A stretch of 64,000 nt of DNA, taken from Chengkuizengella axinellae (lineage in GTDB: Bacteria > Bacillota > Bacilli > Paenibacillales > KCTC-33759). Below, piece after piece: positions 52,969 to 62,842 of this stretch. Positions within the stretch are counted from its first letter, which is position 1. The number at the start of each line of letters is the position of its first letter. The notes below the pieces were generated by a model, which was not told where the DNA came from, made no database searches, and saw only the letters and a list, made by a program, of their open reading frames with translations. The stretch lies in assembly GCF_030730905.1 (NCBI RefSeq), contig NZ_JAVAMP010000003.1:186001-250000 (forward strand), in the 5' to 3' direction. A program made the position numbers and the translations under genes.

Positions 52969-53880
52969 TTATATTAATAAAGAAAAGAAACCACAGTTGA
53001 TGATGGAAACTTGGATCTTAGGTTCATATTGCTGTCTTATTTCTTCTAAACGATTTTTAAATAAAATATTGATTTCGTTTTTATCTTCCTCCTCAGCAGC
53101 ATCCACTAAATTTGAATAATAGGTTTCTATTCTTATAATCTCTTCACGAAGTCTTTCGTGAGCTCTCACAGCCCAACCTTGATCTAAAACTTTGACCTTA
53201 TCAACAATGTTTTTATGTAATTCAGAAATAGCTCTATCCAAAGATATCATGGGTCGAACATGTGTATTAGGAGGCATTTTTGCTGTTAAATCCTTTTTTA
53301 AGATACTTTCGTGGAATTGTGTTCTAATCTCACCTGTAGATAAGCAAATCCCTAACGAGTGTATTTCTGAACGTTTCAAGTCGCAAGTGAATTCAACTAT
53401 AAAATTGACCCCTAACCAGGACATATATGCAATTGACTCTGAAACTGAAGTTTTATTAGGAACTTCATATAAATTCACATATCTCCCCTTTTGTCCAACA
53501 ACGTGAAATACTTGCTCTAATTTTTGACTTCCATACGTCATATCCTGTTGAATGGATCTTTGATTTCCAGATAGAGGACTAATCCCTAAGTATCTGCCTA
53601 GAATGGTGTCTGATTGACTCATTGATTCTTTTTCTTGTTGTTTATTTTTTGATTTTGTTTGTTCATATGTTTCTGCGTCAAAAACAAATGTCAATCTCAT
53701 TGTTTCAGGGGGAGCACCAGTACGCTCAACAAAGTTCCAATAATAATGTCGGTTGGTTAGCTCTCTGTCTGCTTCTGGTGATAGTTGAGCAACAACATGA
53801 TCTGGAGCTTTTTCGATAATTTGGCACTGCTTGGATTCTAAATATTTCATTACATATTCATGAACTTGTTCTTTATTCAT
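52969..53880 (-). CDS. yqhG: YqhG-family protein
   Basis: This 303-aa protein matches YqhG in its N-terminus and in RHYYWNFVERTGAPPETMRLTFVFD. Function is unknown. Its start overlaps the stop of the SNF2-type helicase by 4 bp (ATGA), the same arrangement as yqhH-yqhG in B. subtilis, so the two act or are at least made together. Confidence 0.82.
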   Translation of the reverse strand: MNKEQVHEYVMKYLESKQCQIIEKAPDHVVAQLSPEADRELTNRHYYWNFVERTGAPPETMRLTFVFDAETYEQTKSKNKQQEKESMSQSDTILGRYLGISPLSGNQRSIQQDMTYGSQKLEQVFHVVGQKGRYVNLYEVPNKTSVSESIAYMSWLGVNFIVEFTCDLKRSEIHSLGICLSTGEIRTQFHESILKKDLTAKMPPNTHVRPMISLDRAISELHKNIVDKVKVLDQGWAVRAHERLREEIIRIETYYSNLVDAAEEEDKNEINILFKNRLEEIRQQYEPKIQVSIINCGFFSLLI

Positions 53881-55631
53881 GGACTCGCCTCTGGTTCTAT
53901 TTGATTGAATTCCTTTTCACCGTAAACTTCCGTTTGTACTCTAGAAAATGAATCACCTAATTCATTAAACTTATTATGAATTTCTCGTTCGTTTTGTGAT
54001 TCCAATATAATTTTGTATAAGTTTTTCTCGATTGATGAATTTTTTTCTAATCTTTCTAATATGAGATCAAGACCTCCAACTACGGTTTCAAATAAATTTA
54101 TTTTTTCATGTAATAAATGTAAAATATGCTCTTCGATAGTGCCTTTTGTAAATAAATTGTATATATGGACATCATTTTTTTGACCAAGTCTATGTACTCT
54201 TCCTATTCTTTGTTCAACACGCATAGGATTCCACGGCAAATCATAATTAATGACATGATTACAAAATTGAAGGTTAATTCCTTCTCCACCTGCTTCTGTG
54301 GCTACCATCACCTGTGCTCTTTTGCGGAATAAATCCATCATCCAATCTTTTTTTCCACGATTCATTCCTCCTCTGTAAGGAACAGAGACAATCTGGTGCT
54401 CTTTCAAAAAATTTAACAAGTATTCCTGAGTCGCTCGATATTCTGTAAATATAATGACTTTATCATTGATTTGTTGAACTAATTCTAGGCTGCTTTTTGC
54501 TTTTGTATGACTGTTGATCTTTTTGATTTTATCCACAAGCGCCCATATCATTTCTCTAATTGGAGAGTCCTCAGTGGTTTTTTTGAAAAGATTCACAAGT
54601 GTAACAAATACTGCATCTCTACTGCTGCATACTTCACGCTGCAATGTGATTAATGAAAACAAAAATCCCATTGCACCATTGTTTTCCTCCGTTCTTTTTC
54701 TTACAAAATCGGTTACAGAAGTATACAGGTCATATTCTTCTTCTGATAATTTGAGAGGAATATTTCTCACATTTCTCTTTGTTAAATCTAATTGGCCATC
54801 ACTTCTACGATTACGTATCATGACACTAGTGAGTTCTTCACGAAGTTGGGATTCATTTTTTGGAATTCTTTTATCTACGACATAGTTAGATTTAAACTGA
54901 CTATCATTGCCTAATTGTCCAGGTTTTAAAATGGTAATTAAATTGTATAGTTCTTTTAGATCATTTTGGATTGGAGTAGCTGTAAGTAACAGACAATATT
55001 TCTTTCTAATTGAATTGATGAATTGATAGTTTGTCGTTTTTTTATTTTTTAATTTATGTGCTTCATCAACGATTAACATGTCATACTCTTTATCTAATAC
55101 AATATCTCGATGGGGATTACGTTTTGCAGTGTCCACCGAAGCTACTATTATGTCATATTGATCCCACATGTAGGCTTTTTTTTGCGCCACAGCAGGGATA
55201 TTGAATTTCTGATTTAATTCTCTGACCCATTGTAAAACAAGTGAAGCTGGTACAAGAATGAGTACTTTTTTTACAAGCTGACGAATCATATATTCTTTTA
55301 AAATCAATCCTGCTTCAATTGTTTTTCCTAGTCCTACTTCATCTGCTAAAATTGCACGGCCTCGCATCTCTGTAAGTACTTTTTTGGCTGTTGAAATTTG
55401 ATGCGGCATAGGCTCTATGTTTGAAAGTTGATAAAGGGATTGCAGTTCATCGAAATCAGTAATAAGCCTGGAGTTTCCAGATTCATATGCTAGTTGATAT
55501 AAATTCCAATCATCCCATGGACCGTTGGATTCAAATCGTTTTTTGATATCTGTTATCCAAGATTGATCAAAATGAATCTGAAGGTGTTCATTGAGTGAGT
55601 ATGTTTGTTTCGTTTGATCCTTTGAATTCAA
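53877..55631 (-). CDS. yqhH: SNF2/RapA-type helicase YqhH
   Basis: This 584-aa superfamily-2 ATPase has ILADEVGLGKTIEAGLI (Walker A), DEAH near residue 188, LLLTATPIQND, and the C-terminal EGINLQFCNHVINYDLPWNP with RIGRVHRLGQK. It resembles RapA/HepA helicases that remodel RNA polymerase or protein-DNA complexes, but lacks RapA's extra domains. It is first of the yqhH-yqhG operon, divergent from lipM, as in B. subtilis. Confidence 0.9.
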   Translation of the reverse strand: MNSKDQTKQTYSLNEHLQIHFDQSWITDIKKRFESNGPWDDWNLYQLAYESGNSRLITDFDELQSLYQLSNIEPMPHQISTAKKVLTEMRGRAILADEVGLGKTIEAGLILKEYMIRQLVKKVLILVPASLVLQWVRELNQKFNIPAVAQKKAYMWDQYDIIVASVDTAKRNPHRDIVLDKEYDMLIVDEAHKLKNKKTTNYQFINSIRKKYCLLLTATPIQNDLKELYNLITILKPGQLGNDSQFKSNYVVDKRIPKNESQLREELTSVMIRNRRSDGQLDLTKRNVRNIPLKLSEEEYDLYTSVTDFVRKRTEENNGAMGFLFSLITLQREVCSSRDAVFVTLVNLFKKTTEDSPIREMIWALVDKIKKINSHTKAKSSLELVQQINDKVIIFTEYRATQEYLLNFLKEHQIVSVPYRGGMNRGKKDWMMDLFRKRAQVMVATEAGGEGINLQFCNHVINYDLPWNPMRVEQRIGRVHRLGQKNDVHIYNLFTKGTIEEHILHLLHEKINLFETVVGGLDLILERLEKNSSIEKNLYKIILESQNEREIHNKFNELGDSFSRVQTEVYGEKEFNQIEPEASP

Positions 55632-55807
55632 TTTGCACCCTCCTAGAATGAATAATCTATGTAAGAATATTTAGTTTTCTTAGTATGCACCAATTCAAAG
55701 ACTTTCATAACTATTTTCTAGTTTGATATAATACGAGCATACCCCAGAAAGTGAAGTCAATTTTTGTAGCGAATCTTTGAATGTTTTATATAGAGAGGAT
55801 AATAAAT

Positions 55808-56650
55808 ATGAAAAACAAATGGCGTTTTATTCAATCTGCTAATTATTCACCTGCTGAGAATATGGCAATAGATGAAGCCATTCTAATCGCACATAGTGAA
55901 GGGAAAGTTCCACCTACATTACGTTTCTATGGATGGAATCCAGCGACGTTGTCAATAGGATATTTTCAAAAATCAGAGGAAATAGATTTAGAGGCAGTTA
56001 AAAATAAGGGAATTGGATTCGTCCGACGTCAAACAGGTGGAAGAGCTGTATTACATGATCAAGAATTAACGTATAGTATGATTGTTTCAGAGAGTTATCC
56101 AGGATTGCCTAAAACAGTAAATGAAGCTTATCGAGTTCTTAGCCAAGGTTTGTTGTATGGTTTTCAATCACTTGATCTAAGGGCTGAAATGGTGAATTTA
56201 GCTACCGAAGAAGAAAAACAGAAGTACGCTTCTGCAAGCTCTTCAGCATGTTTTGATTCTCCTTCTTGGTATGAATTAGTCGTTGAAGGTCGCAAAATTG
56301 CAGGTAGTGCCCAAACAAGGCAAAAAGGCGTAGTATTACAGCACGGGTCTATTTTATTAGAAATGGATATTGATTTGTTGTTTGATTTATTAAAGTATTC
56401 CAACCCTAAGATCAAAAAACGTTTGAAAGAATCTTTCACAAAAAAAGCAGTAGCGATTAATGATTTAAGACGTGATGTATCTTTAGATTCAGTTTCACTT
56501 ATGGAAGTGGAAGCTGCTTTTAAAGCAGGAATTAGTAAAGGGATGGATATCGAATTGGAGGAGGAACAATTAACCTCATATGAATTAGAACTTGTTGATC
56601 AATTAGTGGAAGAAAAATACGGAAATGATGACTGGAATTACAGGAAATAG
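55808..56650 (+). CDS. lipM: Octanoyl-[GcvH]:protein N-octanoyltransferase
   Basis: LipM (YqhM) transfers octanoate from ACP to GcvH, the first step of lipoate synthesis. This 280-aa protein has RRQTGGRAVLHDQELTYS, the nucleophilic Cys in SSACFDSPSWYELV and the Lys motif GRKIAGSAQTR. The frame opens at 55781, but GAGAGGAT favours ATG 55808. Divergence from yqhH supports orthology to B. subtilis yqhM. Confidence 0.9.
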   Translation: MKNKWRFIQSANYSPAENMAIDEAILIAHSEGKVPPTLRFYGWNPATLSIGYFQKSEEIDLEAVKNKGIGFVRRQTGGRAVLHDQELTYSMIVSESYPGLPKTVNEAYRVLSQGLLYGFQSLDLRAEMVNLATEEEKQKYASASSSACFDSPSWYELVVEGRKIAGSAQTRQKGVVLQHGSILLEMDIDLLFDLLKYSNPKIKKRLKESFTKKAVAINDLRRDVSLDSVSLMEVEAAFKAGISKGMDIELEEEQLTSYELELVDQLVEEKYGNDDWNYRK

Positions 56651-56733
56651 AAAACTCAAAAGCAAAATAAAACATTTTTTGTAAAATTTTATTATATTTC
56701 TAATTTTAATGAAAGAAAAAAATACAAGTTGAA

Positions 56734-56776
56734 AAATAGACGTGTGGATAATAAAAAAGCCCATACGTCTATTTTT
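56734..56776. terminator. Terminator downstream of lipM
   Basis: AAATAGACGTGTGG pairs with CCCATACGTCTATTT with minor mismatches and a T-run follows. It isolates lipM from the biosynthetic cluster that begins near 57100. Confidence 0.82.
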
Positions 56777-56935
56777 ATTTTTATTCAAAAGTTAAAAAGT
56801 ATATTTTTTCATAAATACGCTTTCATCCTTGTTGATTATAGAAATTATATATGAGTTATTGTTTAAAAATGAATTAATATGCATTGAAGTGAATTAATTA
56901 TTACGAAGTCAAATGTGATGACAGATCTATGTCTC

Positions 56936-56967
56936 CATGACTAATGGTTAAAAAAACATGACTAATG
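56936..56967 (+). promoter_or_regulatory. Two-copy direct repeat upstream of the biosynthetic cluster
   Basis: CATGACTAATG occurs at 56936-56946 and exactly again at 56957-56967, a 21-bp period (two helical turns). A TATGAT box (56997-57002) lies 29 bp downstream with a poor -35. Such spacing is typical of LytTR-type response-regulator sites. Confidence 0.5.
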
Positions 56968-57102
56968 ACATCTAGTTTTCCAACATGAATCAACTTTATG
57001 ATATGGATTATGAAATCAAAAACATTTTTTGGATAACTTGTTTAAAGTTTCTGGATGAGATGTCCATAATTGAAATCGATAATCAAAGGAGTTGAACATG
57101 AA

Positions 57103-57357
57103 TTGAATTTAAAAGAACAAATAGCAGATAGTGTCTCTGAGGTTTTAAACAAAAACCCTGAAGAAATGAGAAGGATGTCTGGTGATGAATTATTAAACAT
57201 AGTTGGTATGGATTCCATAAATTGTATGGAGATTGTTGTTAGCATTGAAGAAAAATTTTCTGTCGTATTTAATGACGATGAATTGTTAATCGATAATTTA
57301 AATACCATTAACAAATTGTGTGCAATTGTAGAAAAAAAACTTAAGCAAGTTGTATAA
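57103..57357 (+). CDS. Acyl/peptidyl carrier protein 1
   Basis: This 84-aa protein is a phosphopantetheine carrier: the attachment Ser is in GMDSINCMEIVVSIEEKF. The longest frame starts at TTG 57070, within the sequence before the ribosome binding site; TTG 57103, behind AAAGGAG, gives a normal carrier size. It differs from housekeeping AcpP (no DSLD) and is first in the cluster, 12 bp before the exporter ATPase. It probably holds an acyl or aminoacyl intermediate. Confidence 0.82.
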   Translation: MNLKEQIADSVSEVLNKNPEEMRRMSGDELLNIVGMDSINCMEIVVSIEEKFSVVFNDDELLIDNLNTINKLCAIVEKKLKQVV

Positions 57358-57369
57358 AGGGGGAATAAG

Positions 57370-58380
57370 ATGGCTTTCATTGAAGTTCATGATTTAGTGA
57401 AAGAATACAAAGTAAATATAAGAAATAAAGGTTTGATCGGTTCCATTAAAAGTTTGTTGATTCCTGAGTATACGATGAAAAGTGCAGTGGATGGAATTAA
57501 TTTCACCATTGAAGAAGGAGAGACAGTAGGTTTTATTGGACCTAACGGGGCGGGTAAATCCACAACTGTTAAAATGCTGACAGGAATTTTAGTTCCTACA
57601 TCTGGATCAATAACCATAGGGGGATTGTCACCATATAAAGATAGAAAACTGAATACAGCTAAATTGGGTGTTGTTTTTGGCCAAAGGTCGCAACTATGGT
57701 GGGATTTACCTGTGATCGACACATTTGATCTGTTGAAATATATTTATAAGATCCCAGAGAACATACATAAATCAAATATTGAACATTTTAGTGAGATTTT
57801 AGGGCTGGATGAATTTATCAAACAACCTGTTAGACAGCTTAGCTTAGGACAGCGAATGAGAGCAGAAATTGCAGCATCATTACTCCATAACCCTGAAATC
57901 ATTTTTTTTGATGAACCTACAATTGGTCTTGACGTCGTAGCGAAAGAGAAAATACGAGAATTTGTGAAATTTATCAATAAAGAGCGAAACACAACCATGT
58001 TATTTACAACACATGACATGGTAGATATTGAAAAAACTTGCGATAGAATGATCATTATTGACCATGGCAAAAAAATATATGATGGGACCGTTGAAGAAAT
58101 CAAAGATACTTATGGCGGCAATCGGATCCTATCTGTTGAATTTGGTCAAAATTATGAAAATATCCTTATGTCGGGACTGGAACTAATAGAGGAAAAAGGG
58201 AATAAGAAACACTTTAAGTTTGCAAAAGATGATTTCCAAGTTTCGTATCTTATTCAAAAATTAAGTCAGCAATATGAAATTTTGGATATTACGGTTCAGG
58301 AACCTGAAATCGATGGCATTATAAGAGAGATCTATCAAGGAGGGATTAAATTGAATGAGAGTTTATCTGGAGTTTGCTAA
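57370..58380 (+). CDS. ABC-2 exporter, ATP-binding protein
   Basis: This 336-aa ATPase (NodI/COG4586-like) has Walker A GPNGAGKSTT (near 58-67), signature LSLGQRMRAEIA (near 158) and Walker B IIFFDEPTIGLD, plus a C-terminal extension (about 240-336) typical of this branch. With the two following permeases it forms an exporter of the type linked to antibiotic or surface-molecule efflux. GGGGG precedes the ATG. Its 3' end overlaps the first permease by 26 bp. Confidence 0.88.
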   Translation: MAFIEVHDLVKEYKVNIRNKGLIGSIKSLLIPEYTMKSAVDGINFTIEEGETVGFIGPNGAGKSTTVKMLTGILVPTSGSITIGGLSPYKDRKLNTAKLGVVFGQRSQLWWDLPVIDTFDLLKYIYKIPENIHKSNIEHFSEILGLDEFIKQPVRQLSLGQRMRAEIAASLLHNPEIIFFDEPTIGLDVVAKEKIREFVKFINKERNTTMLFTTHDMVDIEKTCDRMIIIDHGKKIYDGTVEEIKDTYGGNRILSVEFGQNYENILMSGLELIEEKGNKKHFKFAKDDFQVSYLIQKLSQQYEILDITVQEPEIDGIIREIYQGGIKLNESLSGVC

Positions 58381-59143
58381 AAAATCCTTCCAAAATAGTA
58401 TTGTGTATCGAATGGACTATTTTGCTGGTGTAATTAATGCCATTGTCATGATATTAGTGAATATCTACATTTGGAAAGCAATTTATGAAGAGGAAGCGGC
58501 TATTGAAGGAGTTCAGTTTAAAATTATTGTTACGTATATCATCATTTCCTTTCTAATGCAGATGGTCTATATGATGGATGAATATTTTATAGAGAATAAA
58601 GTTCGAAGCGGGCTCATTTCAATGGATATGTTGAAACCTATTCATTTCAGATGGTACGTATTCTCCTATAACATAGGCACGGTTGTTTTTAGACTGCTTT
58701 TGCAATTTACTCCCGCTATTATTGTCTCTATTTTTCTGTTTAATTTATTAGGTCCATTCTCAGTTTTATACTTTAGTTACTTTTTGTTGAGTGCAGTGTT
58801 AGGTTATCTAGTTTTATACAATTTGAATTTTATCGTATGGATCAGCTCTTTTTGGTTTTATTGGACGTTCAGTTTAGTAACCATTAAAGATGCAGCTGTC
58901 ATGATTTTATCAGGTGCTATGATTCCCCTTTGGTTTATGCCAGAATGGTTGGTTGATTTTATTAAATTAACCCCCTTTGATGCCATTTTTTATATTCCAA
59001 TTAGAGTATATTTAGGCATGGTTCCAGAGCAAGAAATTCTTTCAGCATTATTTCGACAGGTCATGTGGATTTTCATCTTGTTTCTCATTGGTCAGTTGTT
59101 ATGGAAGGCAGCGACGAAAAAATTAGTCGTTCAGGGGGGATAG
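58355..59143 (+). CDS. ABC-2 exporter, permease 1
   Basis: This 262-aa permease (COG4587-like) has six membrane helices. It begins MRVYLEFAKKSFQNSIVYRMDYF, the usual start of this family, and has an AGGAGGG site inside the end of the ATPase gene. It dimerises with permease 2 to form the channel. The substrate is presumably the product of the surrounding genes. Confidence 0.85.
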   Translation: MRVYLEFAKKSFQNSIVYRMDYFAGVINAIVMILVNIYIWKAIYEEEAAIEGVQFKIIVTYIIISFLMQMVYMMDEYFIENKVRSGLISMDMLKPIHFRWYVFSYNIGTVVFRLLLQFTPAIIVSIFLFNLLGPFSVLYFSYFLLSAVLGYLVLYNLNFIVWISSFWFYWTFSLVTIKDAAVMILSGAMIPLWFMPEWLVDFIKLTPFDAIFYIPIRVYLGMVPEQEILSALFRQVMWIFILFLIGQLLWKAATKKLVVQGG

Positions 59144-59163
59144 TTTTGAGAGGAAATACACTC

Positions 59164-59976
59164 ATGAATTTGTTCATTATATTTTATCAGTATTCAAAAT
59201 TGAGCTTAAAAACTATGCTGGAATATAAATTTGATCGCACCTTTATTACGTTAGCTATTTTCTTCAGAGAAATGATTAGCGTTGTGGTGATGTTTCTCAT
59301 CCTTACACGATTTCTTCATATCAAGGATTGGCAGTTGTTTGAATTGTTTTTTTTGTACAGCTTTTTATTTCTCTCTTATAGTCTATTTATCTTCCTATTT
59401 GCAGGAATAAGAGATTTTGATCATATGATTCACTCTGGAGAATTCGATCGCTTTTTGACTAGACCGCTCGGATTAATGTTTCAAATCGTGGCATCTCGAG
59501 TAGATTATCCTGCGACACTTGGACATGGCATTGTAGGGATTATTCTTTTCATGTTCACAGCCTCAAATGTAGGGATTGATTGGAACATCCAAAATATTAT
59601 TTATTACATTATTGCTTTAATTGGAGGTGCAATCATTCAAGCTTCTATTTTTATGATTTCTGCAAGTTTCAGCTTTTGGACTATTAGGGTAGAAAATTTG
59701 AGGAATTTAATCTTTTTTAATTCTAGGAGAATAGCAGGTTATCCTATCAGTTTTTACCCTTCAATAATTCAGAAAATTCTGATTTTTGTAATTCCATTTG
59801 CTTTTGTGAATTACTTCCCAGCTCAATATTATTTAGGAAAAGAAGACATCGAGCTTTTCTGGGGAGGGTACATGTATCTTACTCCGTTTGTTGGCATCAT
59901 AATGTTTTTCATCGTTTATTTGTTTTGGAAAATGGGGGTGAGAAGTTATTCTAGCTCAGGAAATTCCATGTATTAG
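59164..59976 (+). CDS. ABC-2 exporter, permease 2
   Basis: This 270-aa permease (COG3694-like) has six membrane helices and the motif DFDHMIHSGEFDRFLTRPL, typical of the family. A frame open from 59065 runs through permease 1, but ATG 59164 with GAGAGGAAA upstream fits the family start. It completes the exporter begun by the two genes before it. Confidence 0.85.
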   Translation: MNLFIIFYQYSKLSLKTMLEYKFDRTFITLAIFFREMISVVVMFLILTRFLHIKDWQLFELFFLYSFLFLSYSLFIFLFAGIRDFDHMIHSGEFDRFLTRPLGLMFQIVASRVDYPATLGHGIVGIILFMFTASNVGIDWNIQNIIYYIIALIGGAIIQASIFMISASFSFWTIRVENLRNLIFFNSRRIAGYPISFYPSIIQKILIFVIPFAFVNYFPAQYYLGKEDIELFWGGYMYLTPFVGIIMFFIVYLFWKMGVRSYSSSGNSMY

Positions 59977-60027
59977 AGGATAAGAAAGTGATAGATGTAT
60001 TTTTTAATAGGAAAGAGGAGAGAGAGT

Positions 60028-61620
60028 TTGAATGAGAAGCAGAGTGTAAAAAAATATACAAATGTGATTGTGTTAGGTTTCATTTTGTTTGCAGCCATGA
60101 TGTTCATCTTGATTAAAACGATTAATTTTAACGATGTACTCTTAAAGATAGGGTATTACGATCAAAAGATCAGTATCGTAAATACAGCGGATATACACGG
60201 ACATATCATTTATGAGGAAGCTAATGGTGGATACTATAGTGTTGATGAAGTGAATTATCAGATGGGAATGCCTTTAATGAAATCGATTGTTGATGAAATA
60301 AAAGAGAGTAATCCAAATCATCTCTTTCTGGATAGTGGGGATATGTTCCATGGTACAAATGAAGCCAACATAAATGAAGGAGAAGGGATTGTAAAGATTG
60401 CAAATTTAATGGGATATGATGCGATGGTAGCAGGAAATCATGATTTCAACTTTGGTTTTGAAAGAATGATAGAAATTAAAAATGAACTGCAATTCCCTAT
60501 CCTAACGGCAAATGTTCATAAAGATGGTGAACTTGTATTTGATCAGTATAAAGTCGTAGAAGTGGGTGGTAAAAAAATTGGATTATTTGGACTTATCGTT
60601 CCGGAATCAAAATCAAACATGAATGTAATAGATTCAAATGGGATCATGTTTGAGGACCCACTGATCGCTTCTGAAAGGGTTATACCTTTATTAAAAGAAG
60701 AAGGGGTTGATGCAATAATACTCATATCACATTTAGGGGATGAGGTCGATAAAGAATTAGTACAGAAAGTTGATGGCATTGATTTAGTATTAAGTGGCCA
60801 TCATCATTGGCTCTATCAAGAAGCAGAAAAAGTAAAAAATTCGTATGTTGTTGAAGCTGGTGGATACAGTACCCATGTAGGGCATGCAGAAATGTACTTT
60901 AAAGATGGAAGAGTAGAGAAGGTAGCTTGGGAAGTCCTTCAAACCACGGATCTTTCGAGAGAAGACACACAACTTGCCGAAGTTGCCAATGTGTATTATG
61001 AAATTGCATTGGAGCAGGGAAAAGAAGTGGTTGGTGAATCAACCGTAGATTTAAATGGAATTCGTTCACAAGTAAGATCAACTGAAACCAATCTAGCGAA
61101 CCTCATTACAGATGCCATGAAAATAGAGGGAGATGCAGAGATCGCTTTACTAAATGGTGGGGGAATTCGAGAAAGTATCCCGTCAGGTTCGATTAATTTA
61201 TACAACATTGGCAAACCACTCCCTTTTGTAAATTCACTTGTCACAGTTGAAATGAAAGGAGAAAAAATATATGAGGCACTTGAAAGAGGATTAAGAGAGT
61301 GGCCAAATGGTTCGAATAACGGTGGATTTCTTCATGTATCAGGAATCAATTATGAGTTTGATGGCTCCAAACCTGCTGGTGAAAGGTTGGTCAACGTAAT
61401 TAAGAATGGAAAACCGCTAGATAAGAACACATTATACAAGGTTGCAACTAATGATTTTTTAGTCAATGGTGGAGATGATTTTGAAGAGTTCGAGGATGCT
61501 GACTTAATCAGTAGAGGAAAACTATTAAGAGAGGTACTTGCCGATTATATCCAAAAAGAGAGTAGGGTATCTCCTCAGGTTGAAGGAAGAATTACGATAT
61601 TGAATCAAAGGTATAACTAA
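60028..61620 (+). CDS. Membrane-anchored metallophosphatase/5'-nucleotidase
   Basis: This 530-aa protein has an N-terminal membrane helix (about 14-34), then a metallophosphoesterase domain (NTADIHGHI, DSGDMFHG, AGNHDFNFG, SGHHHW) and a 5'-nucleotidase C-terminal domain (SETNLANLI-type segment with LLNGGGIRESIPSG and NGGDDF). The catalytic part faces outside. TTG 60028 behind AGAGGAG is preferred to ATG 59995. Within an export cluster it may dephosphorylate the exported product, as phosphatases do for some antibiotics exported in phosphorylated form (inference). Confidence 0.85.
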   Translation: MNEKQSVKKYTNVIVLGFILFAAMMFILIKTINFNDVLLKIGYYDQKISIVNTADIHGHIIYEEANGGYYSVDEVNYQMGMPLMKSIVDEIKESNPNHLFLDSGDMFHGTNEANINEGEGIVKIANLMGYDAMVAGNHDFNFGFERMIEIKNELQFPILTANVHKDGELVFDQYKVVEVGGKKIGLFGLIVPESKSNMNVIDSNGIMFEDPLIASERVIPLLKEEGVDAIILISHLGDEVDKELVQKVDGIDLVLSGHHHWLYQEAEKVKNSYVVEAGGYSTHVGHAEMYFKDGRVEKVAWEVLQTTDLSREDTQLAEVANVYYEIALEQGKEVVGESTVDLNGIRSQVRSTETNLANLITDAMKIEGDAEIALLNGGGIRESIPSGSINLYNIGKPLPFVNSLVTVEMKGEKIYEALERGLREWPNGSNNGGFLHVSGINYEFDGSKPAGERLVNVIKNGKPLDKNTLYKVATNDFLVNGGDDFEEFEDADLISRGKLLREVLADYIQKESRVSPQVEGRITILNQRYN

Positions 61621-61648
61621 ATATTTTAATCTAAGGAGGTGATTGAGG

Positions 61649-62830
61649 ATGAAACAATATGAAGTTAAAAATGTACCAAGATATTTTGAACCTCATGTGA
61701 ATGATTGTTTTGCAAATGCTTATGCAACAGTTTTATCTTACATGGGAAATAACCCCAACTTTATTCTGACTGATTATTTAAATTTTATGTACGACGAACA
61801 GACAGAGCACATTGGGATTAACTTCTTCTTTAGAGCTACACCTACTGTGGAATTTAGTGAAGAAGAGTTAAATTCTTCACTTGAGTTGGCTTATTTACCT
61901 GCAACATCAATGTTTAATAAAACCTCACCAATTGATGAGGTTACGGATAAAGACAAAGTTCAAATTAATATGTACATTCATGAGGATCAAGATATCGCTT
62001 TTACTAGATTAAAAGAACGAATAGATGAGAATAAACCCGTAATTGTTGCAGTTGATTTATTTTATATGCACTTCCATAGGGCTTACCAAAGAGAACACGG
62101 ACTACATGCGATCATTGTGACAGGGTACGATGAAGAAAAAAGAACTTTGAAAATCATTGATAAATATAAACTTTCAAGTAGTGATTTTGATGGAGAAATT
62201 TCGATGGATGAGATGAGTCAATCCAGATTATCAGAGTGTCCACTGAATAACCCTATGGTAGGTGAATACAAAAGAGAAATCAGAAATCTATGGATGGAAA
62301 TAGATATAGATCCAGATTTCAAAATGAATGTGGAGCGAATTTATTCCATTATTCTAGAAAGTTGTAAACGAATGAAGGGCCAAAGAGAAGTGCTAGGACA
62401 TGAATGCGGGTTGAACAGAATGGAAGCATTTCGTAAGGATTTACTTTTAAAAAAAGAGTCATTCATGGATAGAAAGCTTGATGAAAGAGAAACTTATTTA
62501 TTTAAAACATACTATAACAGTGCCTTTAAGTCCATTTCTAGAAGTAGAATGCGTTTTAAAGTGTTTTTGGAAGAATCTAATTTAGCTGAAAAAGAAGATT
62601 TGGGAGAGGTGCTGGAACAACTTGAAAATGCATTAAAACGATGGGATATTTGTGCAAATCTTTCTTTAAAACTAGGAATTAAGAAGTCAATTAAATTAGT
62701 AGATGATATTGTTAGACAGCTGAGTTCCATAATAGACATAGAGGGAGAAATCATTAATAAGTTAACAGATATAAGTTTAACCCGTGATTTAGTAACCGTA
62801 TCAAAAAATATAAAGGATCAAGAAATGTGA
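61649..62830 (+). CDS. BtrH-like papain-fold protein (possible acyltransferase)
   Basis: This 393-aa protein has an N-terminal BtrH_N-like domain: Cys20 in HVNDCFANAYATVL, His in HGLHAIIVTGYDEE and Asp in LKIIDKYK, giving a Cys-His-Asp triad. BtrH transfers an aminoacyl group from a carrier protein to ribostamycin in butirosin synthesis. A C-terminal helical region (about 235-393) is unassigned. An AAGGAGGTGA site precedes ATG 61649. A carrier protein gene follows directly, which supports an ACP-dependent transfer role. Confidence 0.75.
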   Translation: MKQYEVKNVPRYFEPHVNDCFANAYATVLSYMGNNPNFILTDYLNFMYDEQTEHIGINFFFRATPTVEFSEEELNSSLELAYLPATSMFNKTSPIDEVTDKDKVQINMYIHEDQDIAFTRLKERIDENKPVIVAVDLFYMHFHRAYQREHGLHAIIVTGYDEEKRTLKIIDKYKLSSSDFDGEISMDEMSQSRLSECPLNNPMVGEYKREIRNLWMEIDIDPDFKMNVERIYSIILESCKRMKGQREVLGHECGLNRMEAFRKDLLLKKESFMDRKLDERETYLFKTYYNSAFKSISRSRMRFKVFLEESNLAEKEDLGEVLEQLENALKRWDICANLSLKLGIKKSIKLVDDIVRQLSSIIDIEGEIINKLTDISLTRDLVTVSKNIKDQEM

Positions 62831-62842
62831 GGGATTAGAGAG

